DNA from: SZUA-309 sp965232595
GTDB lineage: Bacteria; Pseudomonadota; Gammaproteobacteria; Pseudomonadales; Azotimanducaceae
Assembly: GCA_965232595.1 (NCBI GenBank)
Contig: OZ246983.1
Span: 2,232,001-2,296,000 of the forward strand
Length of the DNA stretch: 64,000 nucleotides
Direction: 5' to 3'
Program-made: the position numbers and the translations under genes
The notes under the pieces: generated by a model
What the model was told of the DNA's origin: nothing
Seen by the model: only the letters and a program-made list of their open reading frames with translations
Databases searched by the model: none
Shown here: positions 1-7,700 of the stretch, piece after piece
Layout of the letters: each line of letters opens with the position of its first letter
Position numbering within the stretch: the stretch's first letter is position 1

Positions 1-82
1 CCAGCAGCGCGCGCGCGCTCGGTGCGCCAGGGTGATCCCCGGCAGCCTGACTGCCGATCAGGCAGTGGGCGAGAAAGTTCAT
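1..82 (-). CDS. acpH: ACP phosphodiesterase-like protein, N-terminal fragment
   Basis: Only the first 27 codons lie in the window; the gene runs off the left edge. The start MNFLAH is the characteristic N-terminus of AcpH/DUF479 proteins, which remove 4'-phosphopantetheine from acyl carrier protein. The ATG at 82-80 overlaps the gshA stop codon in an ATGA junction, so it is probably translated by coupling to gshA. The residues after MNFLAH diverge from the E. coli protein as I recall it, so the assignment rests on this short motif and the start position. Confidence 0.5.
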   Translation of the reverse strand, partial: MNFLAHCLIGSQAAGDHPGAPSARALL

Positions 83-1635
83 TTGAAGGCCAGATAACCT
101 TCGAGAAAAGTATCGAAGTCGACGTCGTCCGCGGCTTCCACCTCCTGCTGGCGGGTCAGGGAGTCGCGGGCGATCTTCTGGTATTCCGCCAATGCACGGT
201 CCCGCAGCGGGTGCTCGTCGAAGTAGCCTTTGTGCGCGATGGACTGATTCATCACGAAGCGGAAGAAGGGGATCTGCTGGGTACGCATGATGTCCAGCAT
301 GCGCGCTGAAGGGGTGAGCGCCGGGTCGGCCAGCTTCACGGCCTGCTGGTCGAGGCTGTAGGTGTAGAGATCGTTGCCGTGCAGGTCATCGAGCAGGCTG
401 GCCAGCGGCCGGATGCCGTCCATCAGGTTCCGGGCCCAGTCCTGCATGGCCACGGGGCCATCCATCGTCTGCAGCTGCAGCCCGGGCTCCCGACCGCGCT
501 CCACCACCGCCAGCTGGTTGCTGCCCATGATGGCCGATTCCTCCCGGCTGTCGTTGGGTGAGTCAGCCAGCAGGCAGTAGAGCAGGAACAGGTTGACGAA
601 CCGTGCCTCGACGCCGTCGATGCCGGCGGGCAGGAAGGGGTTCAGGTCCAGGCAGCGGACCTCCACGTACTCCACCCCGCGGCTGCGCAGGGCAGTGAGG
701 GGCCGTTCGCCGGTCCGGATGGGTCGCTTCGGTCGGATGGTGCCGTAGAACTCGTTCTCGATCTGCAGCAGGAAGGTGTTCAGCTGCCGGTACTCGCCGT
801 CCACCTTGACGCCGATCTTCTCGTAGTCGGGGTAGGGTCGGGTGAGCGCCTCGTGCATGGAGTCGGCGTACTCGTCCAGGCTGTTGTAGGAGATGTGCAG
901 CTCGGACTGGGCGTCGGACTGGTAGCCGAGCCGACCCATTCTGAGCGCGGTGCCGTGCGGCAGGTAGAGCGATCCCTCGTCGAATACCTCCAGCCGGTGC
1001 GGCTGATCTTTGACGAAGCTCTTGCAGATGGCGGGCGAGGCGCCGAACAGGTAGATCAGCAGCCAGGAATGGCGGCGGAAGTTGCGGATCAGGCCGAAGT
1101 AACTCTCGGTCTGGAAGTCCTGACCCGGGCTGGCGCCGCGACTCTCGGCGAAGGGCACCCAGAATATCTCCGGCAGCGAGAAGTTGTAGTGGATGCCGGA
1201 GATGGTCTGCATGAGCCGACCGTAGCGATTGCCGAGGCCCAGCCGGTAGACGGTTTTGGCGGTGGCGATGTTGGAGCTGCCGTAGCGGCCGACCGGAATG
1301 TCGTCGTCCTCGCCGAGAATGCAGGGCATGCTGCCGACCCAGAGCAACTCGTCTTCCAGGTGCTGATAAACGTAGCGATGAACGTCGGTGAGCTCACTGA
1401 TGGCATCGTCCGGATCTGCGTGGACCCGGGTAATCAGCTCGAGCTGGGCTTCGGAGAAATCGGTAGTGATGTTCGGATGCGTGAGCGCTGAGCCGAGCTC
1501 CGGCGGGTGCGGACGACCGGAGAGCTGGCCATCGGGTGCGACCCGCAGGCTTTCCTTTTCGATGCCGCAACAGAGGCCTTGGAGCAGCCGGGGTTCCTCG
1601 GTCAGGAACTTGGGCAGCGTGAGCTCAGATTGCAC
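79..1635 (-). CDS. gshA: Glutamate-cysteine ligase (gamma-glutamylcysteine synthetase)
   Basis: Catalyses ATP-dependent joining of glutamate and cysteine, the first and limiting step of glutathione synthesis in the cytoplasm. The 518-residue length matches the proteobacterial GshA family. Family segments seen are GIEKESLRV at residues 24-32, SGIHYNFSL at 146-154 and RSRGVEYVEVRCLDLNPF at 317-334. It reads on the same strand as pckA, 98 bp downstream of it, and overlaps the next gene by four bases. Two gamma-glutamyltransferases that could degrade extracellular glutathione lie at 21-24.8 kb. Confidence 0.96.
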   Translation of the reverse strand: MQSELTLPKFLTEEPRLLQGLCCGIEKESLRVAPDGQLSGRPHPPELGSALTHPNITTDFSEAQLELITRVHADPDDAISELTDVHRYVYQHLEDELLWVGSMPCILGEDDDIPVGRYGSSNIATAKTVYRLGLGNRYGRLMQTISGIHYNFSLPEIFWVPFAESRGASPGQDFQTESYFGLIRNFRRHSWLLIYLFGASPAICKSFVKDQPHRLEVFDEGSLYLPHGTALRMGRLGYQSDAQSELHISYNSLDEYADSMHEALTRPYPDYEKIGVKVDGEYRQLNTFLLQIENEFYGTIRPKRPIRTGERPLTALRSRGVEYVEVRCLDLNPFLPAGIDGVEARFVNLFLLYCLLADSPNDSREESAIMGSNQLAVVERGREPGLQLQTMDGPVAMQDWARNLMDGIRPLASLLDDLHGNDLYTYSLDQQAVKLADPALTPSARMLDIMRTQQIPFFRFVMNQSIAHKGYFDEHPLRDRALAEYQKIARDSLTRQQEVEAADDVDFDTFLEGYLAFK

Positions 1636-1733
1636 GGGCAGATCCCTCTGTCAGCGGGACCGCAGCTGACCGGCAGTTGCCGGGTGCGGCCCCGTGGTTC
1701 AATGCAGGGGAGAGTAGCAGGCTCGAGCGCTAG

Positions 1734-3299
1734 CTAGAAATCGCTGGTCGGGCCGGCAGCGACGATGCTGTCGTCCACGTCGTACTTGGCGAAGTTCTCG
1801 ATGAACTTGCCGATCAGCAGTCGCGCTGTCTCGTCGTACGCCGCTTTGTCTTCCCAGGTGTTGCGCGGGTTCAGGAGGCTGTCCTCAACCCCGTCCACTG
1901 CCGTGGGCACCTGCAGGTTGAAGCCCGGCAGCGTTTCCGTCTCCGCGTTCGCCAGGGCGCCGGACTGGATCGCGTGAATCACCGCCCGGGTGGTCGGGAT
2001 GCTGAACCGCTCACCAACGCCGTAGCCACCGCCGGTCCAGCCGGTGTTGACCAGGTAGACCCGGGAGCCGAAGTCTTCGATCCGCTTGATCAGCAGGTCG
2101 GCGTAAACGCCGGCTGGACGCGGGAAGAAGGGGGCGCCGAAGCAGGTGGAGAAGGTGGTTTTGAAGGCTTCCGTTGAGCCCACCTCGGTAGAACCTACCG
2201 CCGCGGTGTAGCCCGACAGGAAGTGATAAGCCGCCGCTTCCTTCGACAGGATGGAAACAGGAGGCAGCACGCCGGACACGTCGCAGGTCAGGAAGATGAT
2301 GTTGTTCGGCTCGCCGCCGCGATTGTCATCCACCTTGGCTTCGATGTTGTCCCGCGGGTAGCAGGCTCGGGTGTTCTCGGTGAGGCTCGAGTCCGCGTAA
2401 TCGGGAACCCGGGTTTCCGGATCGATCACCACGTTCTCGACGATGGCGCCGAAAGAGATGGCATCGAAGATCACCGGCTCGTTCTTGCGGGTGAGGTCGA
2501 TGCACTTGGCGTAGCAGCCGCCTTCGAAGTTGAAGACCGTACCCTTGCCCCAGCCGTGCTCGTCATCGCCGATCAGGAACCGGTCCGGATCTGCGGACAG
2601 CGTCGTTTTGCCGGTGCCGGAGAGGCCGAAGAACAGCGTGACGTCGCCTTCCTCACCCAGGTTGGCCGAACAGTGCATGGGCAGCACGTCTTTTTCCGGC
2701 AGCAGGAAGTTCAGCACGCTGAACATGGATTTCTTCATCTCGCCGGCGTAGCGCATGCCGGCGATCAGCACTTTGCGCTGGGCGAAGTTGATCATCACGG
2801 TGCCGTCGCTGTTGGTACCGTCGCGCTCGGGGTCGCAGGTGAAGCCGGGGGCGTTTACCACCTGCCAGACCTGCTTGTTGTGCGGGTTGTAGTGCTCAGG
2901 GGTGATGAACAGGGCGCGACCGAACAGGGCGTGCCAGGCGTATTCGGTGGTCACCTCGATGGGCAGGTAGTGCTCCGGATCGGCGCCCACGTGCAGATGG
3001 GAGACGAAGGACTCCCTGTCTTCCAGGTGCAGCTGAACCCGGTCCCAGAGCGCATCGAACACGTCGGGGCTGATCGGCTGGTTGATGTCGCCCCAATCGA
3101 TGGCGTCTGACGTGGAAGGCTCATCAACGATGAAGCGATCCTTGGGAGAGCGGCCGGTCCGAGCACCCGTGCGGGTGACGATGGAGCCGTTGCTCGCGAA
3201 TTGACCCTCGCCGCGGAGGACGGCGATCTCCGCCAGCACGGCGCGGGAAAGGTCTGTGTGCACGGTTTTCTTCGACGTAGTGTCGATGTCTACAGCCAT
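1734..3299 (-). CDS. pckA: Phosphoenolpyruvate carboxykinase (ATP)
   Basis: Converts oxaloacetate and ATP to phosphoenolpyruvate, CO2 and ADP, the first committed step of gluconeogenesis. The 521 residues fit the ATP-dependent family. The phosphate-binding loop GLSGTGKT is at 225-232, MHCSANLG at about 208-215 and IGDDEHGW at 243-250. It lies upstream of gshA and downstream of hslO on the same strand; E. coli pckA is likewise a neighbour of hslO. A CATAAT hexamer at 3340-3335 on the minus strand could be a -10 element, but I see no convincing -35 box. Confidence 0.97.
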   Translation of the reverse strand: MAVDIDTTSKKTVHTDLSRAVLAEIAVLRGEGQFASNGSIVTRTGARTGRSPKDRFIVDEPSTSDAIDWGDINQPISPDVFDALWDRVQLHLEDRESFVSHLHVGADPEHYLPIEVTTEYAWHALFGRALFITPEHYNPHNKQVWQVVNAPGFTCDPERDGTNSDGTVMINFAQRKVLIAGMRYAGEMKKSMFSVLNFLLPEKDVLPMHCSANLGEEGDVTLFFGLSGTGKTTLSADPDRFLIGDDEHGWGKGTVFNFEGGCYAKCIDLTRKNEPVIFDAISFGAIVENVVIDPETRVPDYADSSLTENTRACYPRDNIEAKVDDNRGGEPNNIIFLTCDVSGVLPPVSILSKEAAAYHFLSGYTAAVGSTEVGSTEAFKTTFSTCFGAPFFPRPAGVYADLLIKRIEDFGSRVYLVNTGWTGGGYGVGERFSIPTTRAVIHAIQSGALANAETETLPGFNLQVPTAVDGVEDSLLNPRNTWEDKAAYDETARLLIGKFIENFAKYDVDDSIVAAGPTSDF

Positions 3300-3419
3300 A
3301 TTCTTATGTGTTCGGTGTCCCCAGGTAGCGGCGCATTATGCCAGAGCGTTTTACTCAGGCATACGGGATTTATGTCAGCGTGATATCGGCGGCTGAAAAC
3401 GCCTGAAAGCCACTGAAAA

Positions 3420-4337
3420 TCAGTGTATCCGGGGAGTTTCGCTCTCGAACATCAGGTGCACGTCGAAGCTGTCGAAGCGCTCGGTGGCGCCGCAGATTTC
3501 GCAGGTGACGAGGATTTCTCCGGGTGCTTTCGGCGGGATGTCCTCGTCGAGCAGCTCCAGCAGCTCCTCGCGGCTGAAGGCCTGCAGGGTGTCCCGGGTT
3601 TTTGCCCTGCTGCAGGTGCACTGGAAGGCCAGGCTGCGCGGCGGCTGCAGGGTCAGCGCGTGCTCGGCGTAGAGCCGGGAGAGCAGCTTCTCCGGCGCGA
3701 GCCCGGCCAGCTCCGCTTCGGTGAGGGTGGCGGTCAGGATCCCGACCTCCTCCCAGAATGCGTCGCTCTGGTCGAGCTCGATCTCGGTAGCCAGGTCATC
3801 GTCCGGCAGCCGCTGCAGCAGCAGGCCGGTGACGCTGTCGCCGTCGCTGGCGAAGCGAAGCAGGGTCGGCAGCTGTTCCGACTCCTCGAAGTACCGCTCC
3901 AGGTTGCCGGCGAGATGATGGTCGATCAGGCCCACCATGCCCTGGTAGGGCGCGTCGGCGTTTTCGGGGATCAGGGTGAGGGCCAGCTGGCCGTTGCCGA
4001 GCAGGGTCTGCAGAGACTCAGCCTCCGGTGGCGGCGCGGAGTCCGGCCAGCGGGCAATGCCACGCAGCAGGTGGCGGGACCGGCACTCTGCCAGCACGGT
4101 GGTCAGTGGGCCCGGGCCTCGCGACTGCAGGGCAACGGCGCCCTCGAACTTGATCCCGTCCGCGACCAGCGCGACCGCGGCCAGCATCTCGCCGAGCAGC
4201 CCGGCGACGTTTTCCGGATATGGCTGGTGGCGGGCGGCTTCGCTGAGCACATCGGTGAGGCGAACCCACTGGCCGCGCACCGGGCCGGCGTCGAAGCTGA
4301 AGCGGTGAATGATGTCCTGAGTGCTGGAGTCGGTCAT
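3420..4337 (-). CDS. hslO: Redox-regulated holdase chaperone Hsp33
   Basis: Cytoplasmic chaperone activated by oxidation and heat: release of zinc from four C-terminal cysteines exposes the substrate-binding surface. The expected CxC and CxxC pairs are present at Cys240/242 and Cys279/282. The 36 residues between them are a few more than the roughly 30 of E. coli Hsp33 as I recall it. Total length is 305 residues. It sits 29 bp after hslR on the minus strand in the conserved yrfG-hslR-hslO order. Confidence 0.94.
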   Translation of the reverse strand: MTDSSTQDIIHRFSFDAGPVRGQWVRLTDVLSEAARHQPYPENVAGLLGEMLAAVALVADGIKFEGAVALQSRGPGPLTTVLAECRSRHLLRGIARWPDSAPPPEAESLQTLLGNGQLALTLIPENADAPYQGMVGLIDHHLAGNLERYFEESEQLPTLLRFASDGDSVTGLLLQRLPDDDLATEIELDQSDAFWEEVGILTATLTEAELAGLAPEKLLSRLYAEHALTLQPPRSLAFQCTCSRAKTRDTLQAFSREELLELLDEDIPPKAPGEILVTCEICGATERFDSFDVHLMFESETPRIH

Positions 4338-4366
4338 GAGGAGATTCGGTGCGTTTCCTTCGGGCG

Positions 4367-4771
4367 TCAGCCCTCTTCCTTCAGTTTGCGCAGCTCGCGG
4401 CGGTCACGGCCGGAGGGCCGTGAGCTGGGGATGGCGAGCCCGGCCCGTTCCATGCGTCGCCGCGCCACTTCCGTTTCCCGGCGCTCGATCGAACGCTCGG
4501 TCTCCGTGTACAGCGTGCGGGCGATGCTGGCGTTGCCGCGGTTCTCTGACAACGCATCGATCACAAAGGTTTCCTCGGTCCAGCCCCGGCGCACGGTCAG
4601 ATAATCGCCGACCGCGATCTCCTTGCTCACCTTGGGTTTGCTGGTGCTGCTGTCCTCCGCGCGATCGAGGTGAAAGTCCACCTTGCCACCCTCGATGGCG
4701 GCCTTGGCCTGGGCCCGGGTTTTGAAAAACCGGGCAGCCCAGAGCCAGCGGTCGAGTCGAACACCGCTCAC
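4367..4771 (-). CDS. hslR: Heat-shock protein 15, S4-type RNA-binding protein
   Basis: Small S4-domain protein that binds free 50S subunits carrying a stalled nascent chain and helps recycle them. The N-terminus RLDRWLWAARFFKTR followed by AKAAIEGGKV is the canonical S4 RNA-binding helix pair. The 134-residue length and basic C-terminal tail (RRRMERAGLA...RRELRKLKEEG) match Hsp15. Its start overlaps the yrfG stop by four bases, so the two are translationally coupled, with hslO following. Confidence 0.94.
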   Translation of the reverse strand: MSGVRLDRWLWAARFFKTRAQAKAAIEGGKVDFHLDRAEDSSTSKPKVSKEIAVGDYLTVRRGWTEETFVIDALSENRGNASIARTLYTETERSIERRETEVARRRMERAGLAIPSSRPSGRDRRELRKLKEEG

Positions 4772-5442
4772 GGCCCGGAGGTCTCCAGGTTGCCGACCAT
4801 CAGCTGCTCGAAGTCGTCCAACACCGGGTGCTGCAGATCTTCTCTGGGTGGCCGCTTGCTGTCCGGTTGCGCGATGGTCAGCAGGTGCGCGATTCCGAAG
4901 TCTGCGGCGGAATCGAGCACCGCTGCGTTGTCGTCGATCAGCAGGGTCCGCTCCGGATCGAAGGGGTGTTCGGCCATCAGCGATTGCCAGAAGAGCTCAG
5001 ACTCTTTCGGCGCGCCGTAGTCATGACAGGAAACCACCGCGTCGAGCAGCGGGGTGAGCTTGGTGTGCCGATCCTTCACCGCCAGGCTGTCTCTGTGCGC
5101 ATTGGTGACCAGCACCGAGCGACGCTCGAGAACCACCAGGTGCTCGAGGAATGCCTGGGCGTTTGGTCGGTACTGGATCAGCGCGGTGAGCTCGTGGTGC
5201 AGGGCGACGATGTCCAGGCCGGTGAACTCCGCCCAGTAGTCGAGGCAATAGAACTCGAGCTGCCCCTTCCGTTCGCTCATGTGGCTGAACAGATGTTCCG
5301 CGGCGTGATCCAGGGGCAGATCGTGCGTCTCGCTGAACCGCTCCGGCAGCGCGCTGGTCCACAGCATGTTGTCGTAGGCCAGATCGAGCAGGGTGCCATC
5401 CATGTCCAGAAGCACGGTGTCGATCGCTTCCCAGCTGATCAA
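4768..5442 (-). CDS. yrfG: GMP/IMP nucleotidase, HAD superfamily (YrfG)
   Basis: HAD-type phosphatase expected to dephosphorylate purine 5'-nucleotides. Motif I is DMDGT at residues 13-17, with Asp13 as nucleophile and Asp15 as acid/base. The later motifs VTNAH (Thr motif II) and LIDDN (acidic motif IV) are intact. The 224-residue length fits YrfG. It is the first gene of the minus-strand yrfG-hslR-hslO run and is divergent from nudE, a gene order known from enterobacteria, which supports this HAD subfamily call. Confidence 0.9.
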   Translation of the reverse strand: MISWEAIDTVLLDMDGTLLDLAYDNMLWTSALPERFSETHDLPLDHAAEHLFSHMSERKGQLEFYCLDYWAEFTGLDIVALHHELTALIQYRPNAQAFLEHLVVLERRSVLVTNAHRDSLAVKDRHTKLTPLLDAVVSCHDYGAPKESELFWQSLMAEHPFDPERTLLIDDNAAVLDSAADFGIAHLLTIAQPDSKRPPREDLQHPVLDDFEQLMVGNLETSGP

Positions 5443-5499
5443 AGCGCTGTCTCCTCGAATGGTTTTTCAGTTACGACGCCGAGCCAGGCAGGTCGGGTT

Positions 5500-5519
5500 A
5501 GCGCGTATAATACCGCGCT
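5500..5519 (+). promoter_or_regulatory. nudE promoter -10 within a palindrome
   Basis: A perfect TATAAT at 5506-5511 lies about 30 bp before the nudE start. It is framed by a perfect 6-bp inverted repeat, AGCGCG at 5500-5505 and CGCGCT at 5514-5519. No good -35 hexamer is at 17-18 bp, so the promoter may need an activator. The palindrome over the -10 box is the geometry of a repressor site, but no regulator is identified. Confidence 0.5.
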
Positions 5520-5539
5520 TTCCACCCCAGGTTGTGTCG

Positions 5540-6085
5540 ATGGGCGTACCCGAAATCAAGGAGGTGAGGACCATCGCCCGGTCCCGCTTCTTCCGGATCG
5601 AAGAGCTGGACCTCAAGTTCGCCAACGGCGTCGAGCGCACCTACGAGCGGCTGCCCGGCTCGGGGCGAGCCGCGGTGATGGTGGTGGCGATCAACGACGC
5701 GAACGAGCTGGTGCTGATCCGCGAGTACGCCGCCGGCTTCCACGAGATGCAGCTGACCCTGGTCAAAGGTGCCGTGGATGACGGCGAGTCCCTGGAAGAG
5801 GCGGCGAACCGTGAGCTGAAGGAAGAGGTCGGCTTCGGCGCGCGGCACATCGAGTTCATCAAGAAGCTCAACCTGGCGCCCGGGCACATGGGATTCACCA
5901 TCAACCTGCTGCTCGCCACCGATCTCTACCCCGAGCGCCTGCCTGGCGACGAGCCCGAGCCGCCGGAGGTGGTGACCTGGCCGCTGGCCGAGCTCGACGA
6001 GCTGATTGCTGGTGACGAGTTCAGAGAGGCGCGCGCTATCGCCGGCCTGTTTCTGGTTCGCCAGCACCTGAATAACCAGGGCTGA
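5540..6085 (+). CDS. nudE: ADP compounds hydrolase NudE (Nudix)
   Basis: Nudix hydrolase cleaving ADP-ribose, NADH and diadenosine polyphosphates. A complete Nudix box GX5EX7REUXEEXGU runs from residue 77 to 99 (GAVDDGES...RELKEEVGF). The ATG at 5540 gives MGVPEIKEVRTIARSRFF and the usual 181-residue length; an upstream in-frame extension to 5393 would run into the divergent promoter and is rejected. It is divergent from yrfG and followed after 28 bp by cysQ on the same strand. Confidence 0.95.
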   Translation: MGVPEIKEVRTIARSRFFRIEELDLKFANGVERTYERLPGSGRAAVMVVAINDANELVLIREYAAGFHEMQLTLVKGAVDDGESLEEAANRELKEEVGFGARHIEFIKKLNLAPGHMGFTINLLLATDLYPERLPGDEPEPPEVVTWPLAELDELIAGDEFREARAIAGLFLVRQHLNNQG

Positions 6086-6113
6086 TTCCAGCCCGACTTT
6101 TGAGAGCAACTTC

Positions 6114-6980
6114 ATGACAGATGCAGCCAAGGCGCCCCTCGAGGTGCTGATCACGGATGACCTGGTAGGCGAGCTGATCGCTCTGACCGAGGCGGCAGGC
6201 GCTGCCATTCTCGAGATCTACCAGACCGAGTTCGATGTGGAGACAAAATCCGACGAGTCGCCGCTGACCCAGGCCGATCTGGCATCACACAGAACGATCG
6301 AGGCCGGGCTAGCGGCGCTGACGCCGGAGATCCCGTTGTTCTCTGAGGAGTCGGAGCTGCCGCCGTTCTCGGAGCGGAGCGGCTGGTCGCGCTACTGGCT
6401 GGTGGATCCGCTGGACGGCACCAAGGAGTTCGTCAATCGCAACGGCGAGTTCACCGTCAACATCGCGCTGATCGACGGGCAGCGTCCGGTGCTCGGCATC
6501 GTCGGGGTGCCGGTTCGCGATCAGGTGTACGTGGGCATTCAGGATCAGGGCGCTTACCGTCTGTCCCGGGCGGCAGGCGAACCCGACCGTATCGAGCTGT
6601 CGGGGCGGCCGCTGGATGAGGCCACGCCGCTGGTTGTGGTCGCCAGCCGCAGCCACGGCGGCGAGCGCCTGGAGCAGTATCTGGAGGCGCTGGCGGGCTC
6701 ATTCGGCGGCGTCGACCGCACCCCGGTCGGCAGCTCGCTGAAGCTCTGCATCCTGGCCGAAGGCGATGCGGACCTCTATCCGCGCCTCGGCCCCACCTCG
6801 GAGTGGGATATAGCCGCCGCCCACGCCGTCCTCGCCGCCGCCGGCGGTGACGTCTGGGCCGCCGACGGCAACCCCCTCACCTACAACGCCAAAGAATCCG
6901 TCCTCAACCCCGAGTTCTTCGCCGCCGCCGACGCCTCCTACCCCTGGCGCGAAAAACTCCCCCCAGTCCCCGCAAAGTAG
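6114..6980 (+). CDS. cysQ: 3'(2'),5'-bisphosphate nucleotidase CysQ
   Basis: Magnesium-dependent phosphatase that hydrolyses 3'-phosphoadenosine 5'-phosphate from sulfate assimilation to AMP; member of the lithium-sensitive inositol monophosphatase superfamily. Metal-binding motifs are Glu78-Glu79, DPLDGTKEF at 98-106 and the late WDIAAAHAVL motif. The gene follows nudE by 28 bp and is probably cotranscribed. From about 6770 to the stop, codon choice changes from GCG/CTG-rich to almost exclusively C-ending codons (GCC, CTC, CCC), unlike the first two thirds and neighbouring genes. Confidence 0.93.
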   Translation: MTDAAKAPLEVLITDDLVGELIALTEAAGAAILEIYQTEFDVETKSDESPLTQADLASHRTIEAGLAALTPEIPLFSEESELPPFSERSGWSRYWLVDPLDGTKEFVNRNGEFTVNIALIDGQRPVLGIVGVPVRDQVYVGIQDQGAYRLSRAAGEPDRIELSGRPLDEATPLVVVASRSHGGERLEQYLEALAGSFGGVDRTPVGSSLKLCILAEGDADLYPRLGPTSEWDIAAAHAVLAAAGGDVWAADGNPLTYNAKESVLNPEFFAAADASYPWREKLPPVPAK

Positions 6981-6987
6981 CCTCCAT

Positions 6988-7016
6988 CACGGGCAGCGAT
7001 GCCCGTGCTTCTGCTT
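6988..7016 (+). terminator. Probable transcription terminator after cysQ
   Basis: A perfect 8-bp stem, CACGGGCA / TGCCCGTG, with a GCGA tetraloop spans 6988-7007 and is followed by the pyrimidine-rich CTTCTGCTT. The hairpin starts 8 bp after the cysQ stop. The T-tract is interrupted, so termination may be incomplete. Confidence 0.5.
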
Positions 7017-7039
7017 GTTACCAGCGCTTGGTATCCGCA

Positions 7040-7196
7040 GCGAGACGTGAACGCGCAAAGGTGTTTTCAAAAACGTGAGAGCGAGGCCGAAGGCGTCGAA
7101 TTGACTCGCGTCAGCGAGGCAAGTTCGGCAACTGAGGGAAGCGCGGAGCGCCCGAGCGGGAGTGCCTGAAAACACCTTTGCGCGTTCGCGACTCGC
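7040..7196. repeat. Long inverted repeat, possible MITE-like or cruciform element
   Basis: Perfect 20-bp arms AACGCGCAAAGGTGTTTTCA (7050-7069) and its reverse complement (7167-7186) extend outward to 30 bp (7040-7069 and 7167-7196) with only two mismatches. The 97-bp interior contains further complementarity (GCCGAA...TTCGGC and GCGC...GCGC). No transposase or clear target duplication is visible. It could be a miniature mobile element, a REP-like element or a structured RNA. Confidence 0.6.
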
Positions 7197-7244
7197 GTCG
7201 ACAACGAACCAGAGAACAATAGGAAAAAGGGGAAGAGAAAGTTG

Positions 7245-7331
7245 GCCTCACTAGCCGGGCCCTATGTCGCGTGTGTTCGCCCTGCCGAGGAGAAATACAC
7301 TGTATATACATACAGACCCGGCTAGTGAGGC
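7245..7331. repeat. 15-bp inverted repeat flanking the LexA-like site
   Basis: GCCTCACTAGCCGGG at 7245-7259 is perfectly complementary to CCCGGCTAGTGAGGC at 7317-7331, with 57 bp between. The right arm begins one base after the LexA-like palindrome. Neither arm is followed by a T-tract, so this is not a typical intrinsic terminator. Confidence 0.6.
7300..7315. promoter_or_regulatory. Candidate LexA (SOS) box
   Basis: CTGTATATACATACAG fits the gammaproteobacterial LexA consensus CTGT-N8-ACAG with an A/T-alternating centre; about 16 of 20 positions of the extended E. coli consensus match. Being palindromic it gives no direction. Rightward, the first plausible coding target is the 52-residue membrane protein at 7701, 385 bp away, reached through a structured leader. 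A chance match cannot be excluded. Confidence 0.5.
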
Positions 7332-7517
7332 TGCTCAAGATACCAAACTCCCGTGAAAGTTAAACCCTAATCCGTCCCGGTCTGTGAGGGCCGTTCGAAT
7401 ATTGCTGGCACATCAATGCGTTAGGGTGTGCGAATCCATTTTCTTTCAATTTTCTGGGCGCCGGCCTCACAAAGAAGTTACGAGAATTCAGACCGCCGAT
7501 TTGCGGGGGCAGGTGAT

Positions 7518-7665
7518 ATCGGGGTAAAAGAACGGTGCGTACCCGATCAGGACGTCGTGGGAGCCGAGGCTCCAACCACTGCAAACGCTCGATGAGCGTT
7601 ACGGGACCGCCGGGATGAACCCGGCGTGTGGTTGTCGCAGGGCCGCCCGTGTAAGCGGGCGGGCC
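7518..7665 (+). ncRNA. Candidate structured 5' leader RNA (multihairpin with three-way junction)
   Basis: Successive helices can be drawn: ATCGGG/CCCGAT (7518-7523 with 7542-7547); a GGAGCC/GGCTCC hairpin near 7560-7572; an outer helix CAACCAC/GTGGTTG (7573-7579 with 7628-7634) enclosing two perfect 7-bp hairpins (7584-7600 and 7608-7626), which forms a three-way junction; and a GC-rich hairpin at 7641-7665. It ends 35 bp before the ATG at 7701. I do not recognise an Rfam family with confidence. It could be a riboswitch-like leader, an sRNA or a translation-inhibitory 5' UTR. Confidence 0.4.
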
Positions 7666-7700
7666 GCACGGTTTCTGGCTACCTGACTAGGGAGACGTCC

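Larger units (their letters stand above)
6981..7700. other. 720-bp gene-free region with nested repeats and RNA-like structure
   Basis: The only stretch over 300 bp without a convincing gene. In order it contains a cysQ terminator-like hairpin, a long inverted repeat with 30-bp arms, a 15-bp inverted repeat enclosing a LexA-box match, an A/T-richer segment around 7340-7480 with no recognisable ORF, and a multihairpin leader just before the 52-residue ORF at 7701. Short ORFs here lack ribosome sites and protein-like composition, so I did not call them. Confidence 0.7.

Noticed and set aside
7360..7584. 74-codon minus-strand frame in the repeat-rich gap
   Set aside because: Arg/Pro-rich with no ribosome site and no recognisable fold; it also crosses the structured leader.
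7518..7700. Cobalamin or TPP riboswitch
   Set aside because: Only scattered word matches (CGGTGCG, ACCTGA, GGGAGAC); the conserved core order is not met and the downstream gene has no link to these cofactors. Kept only as an unnamed RNA candidate.
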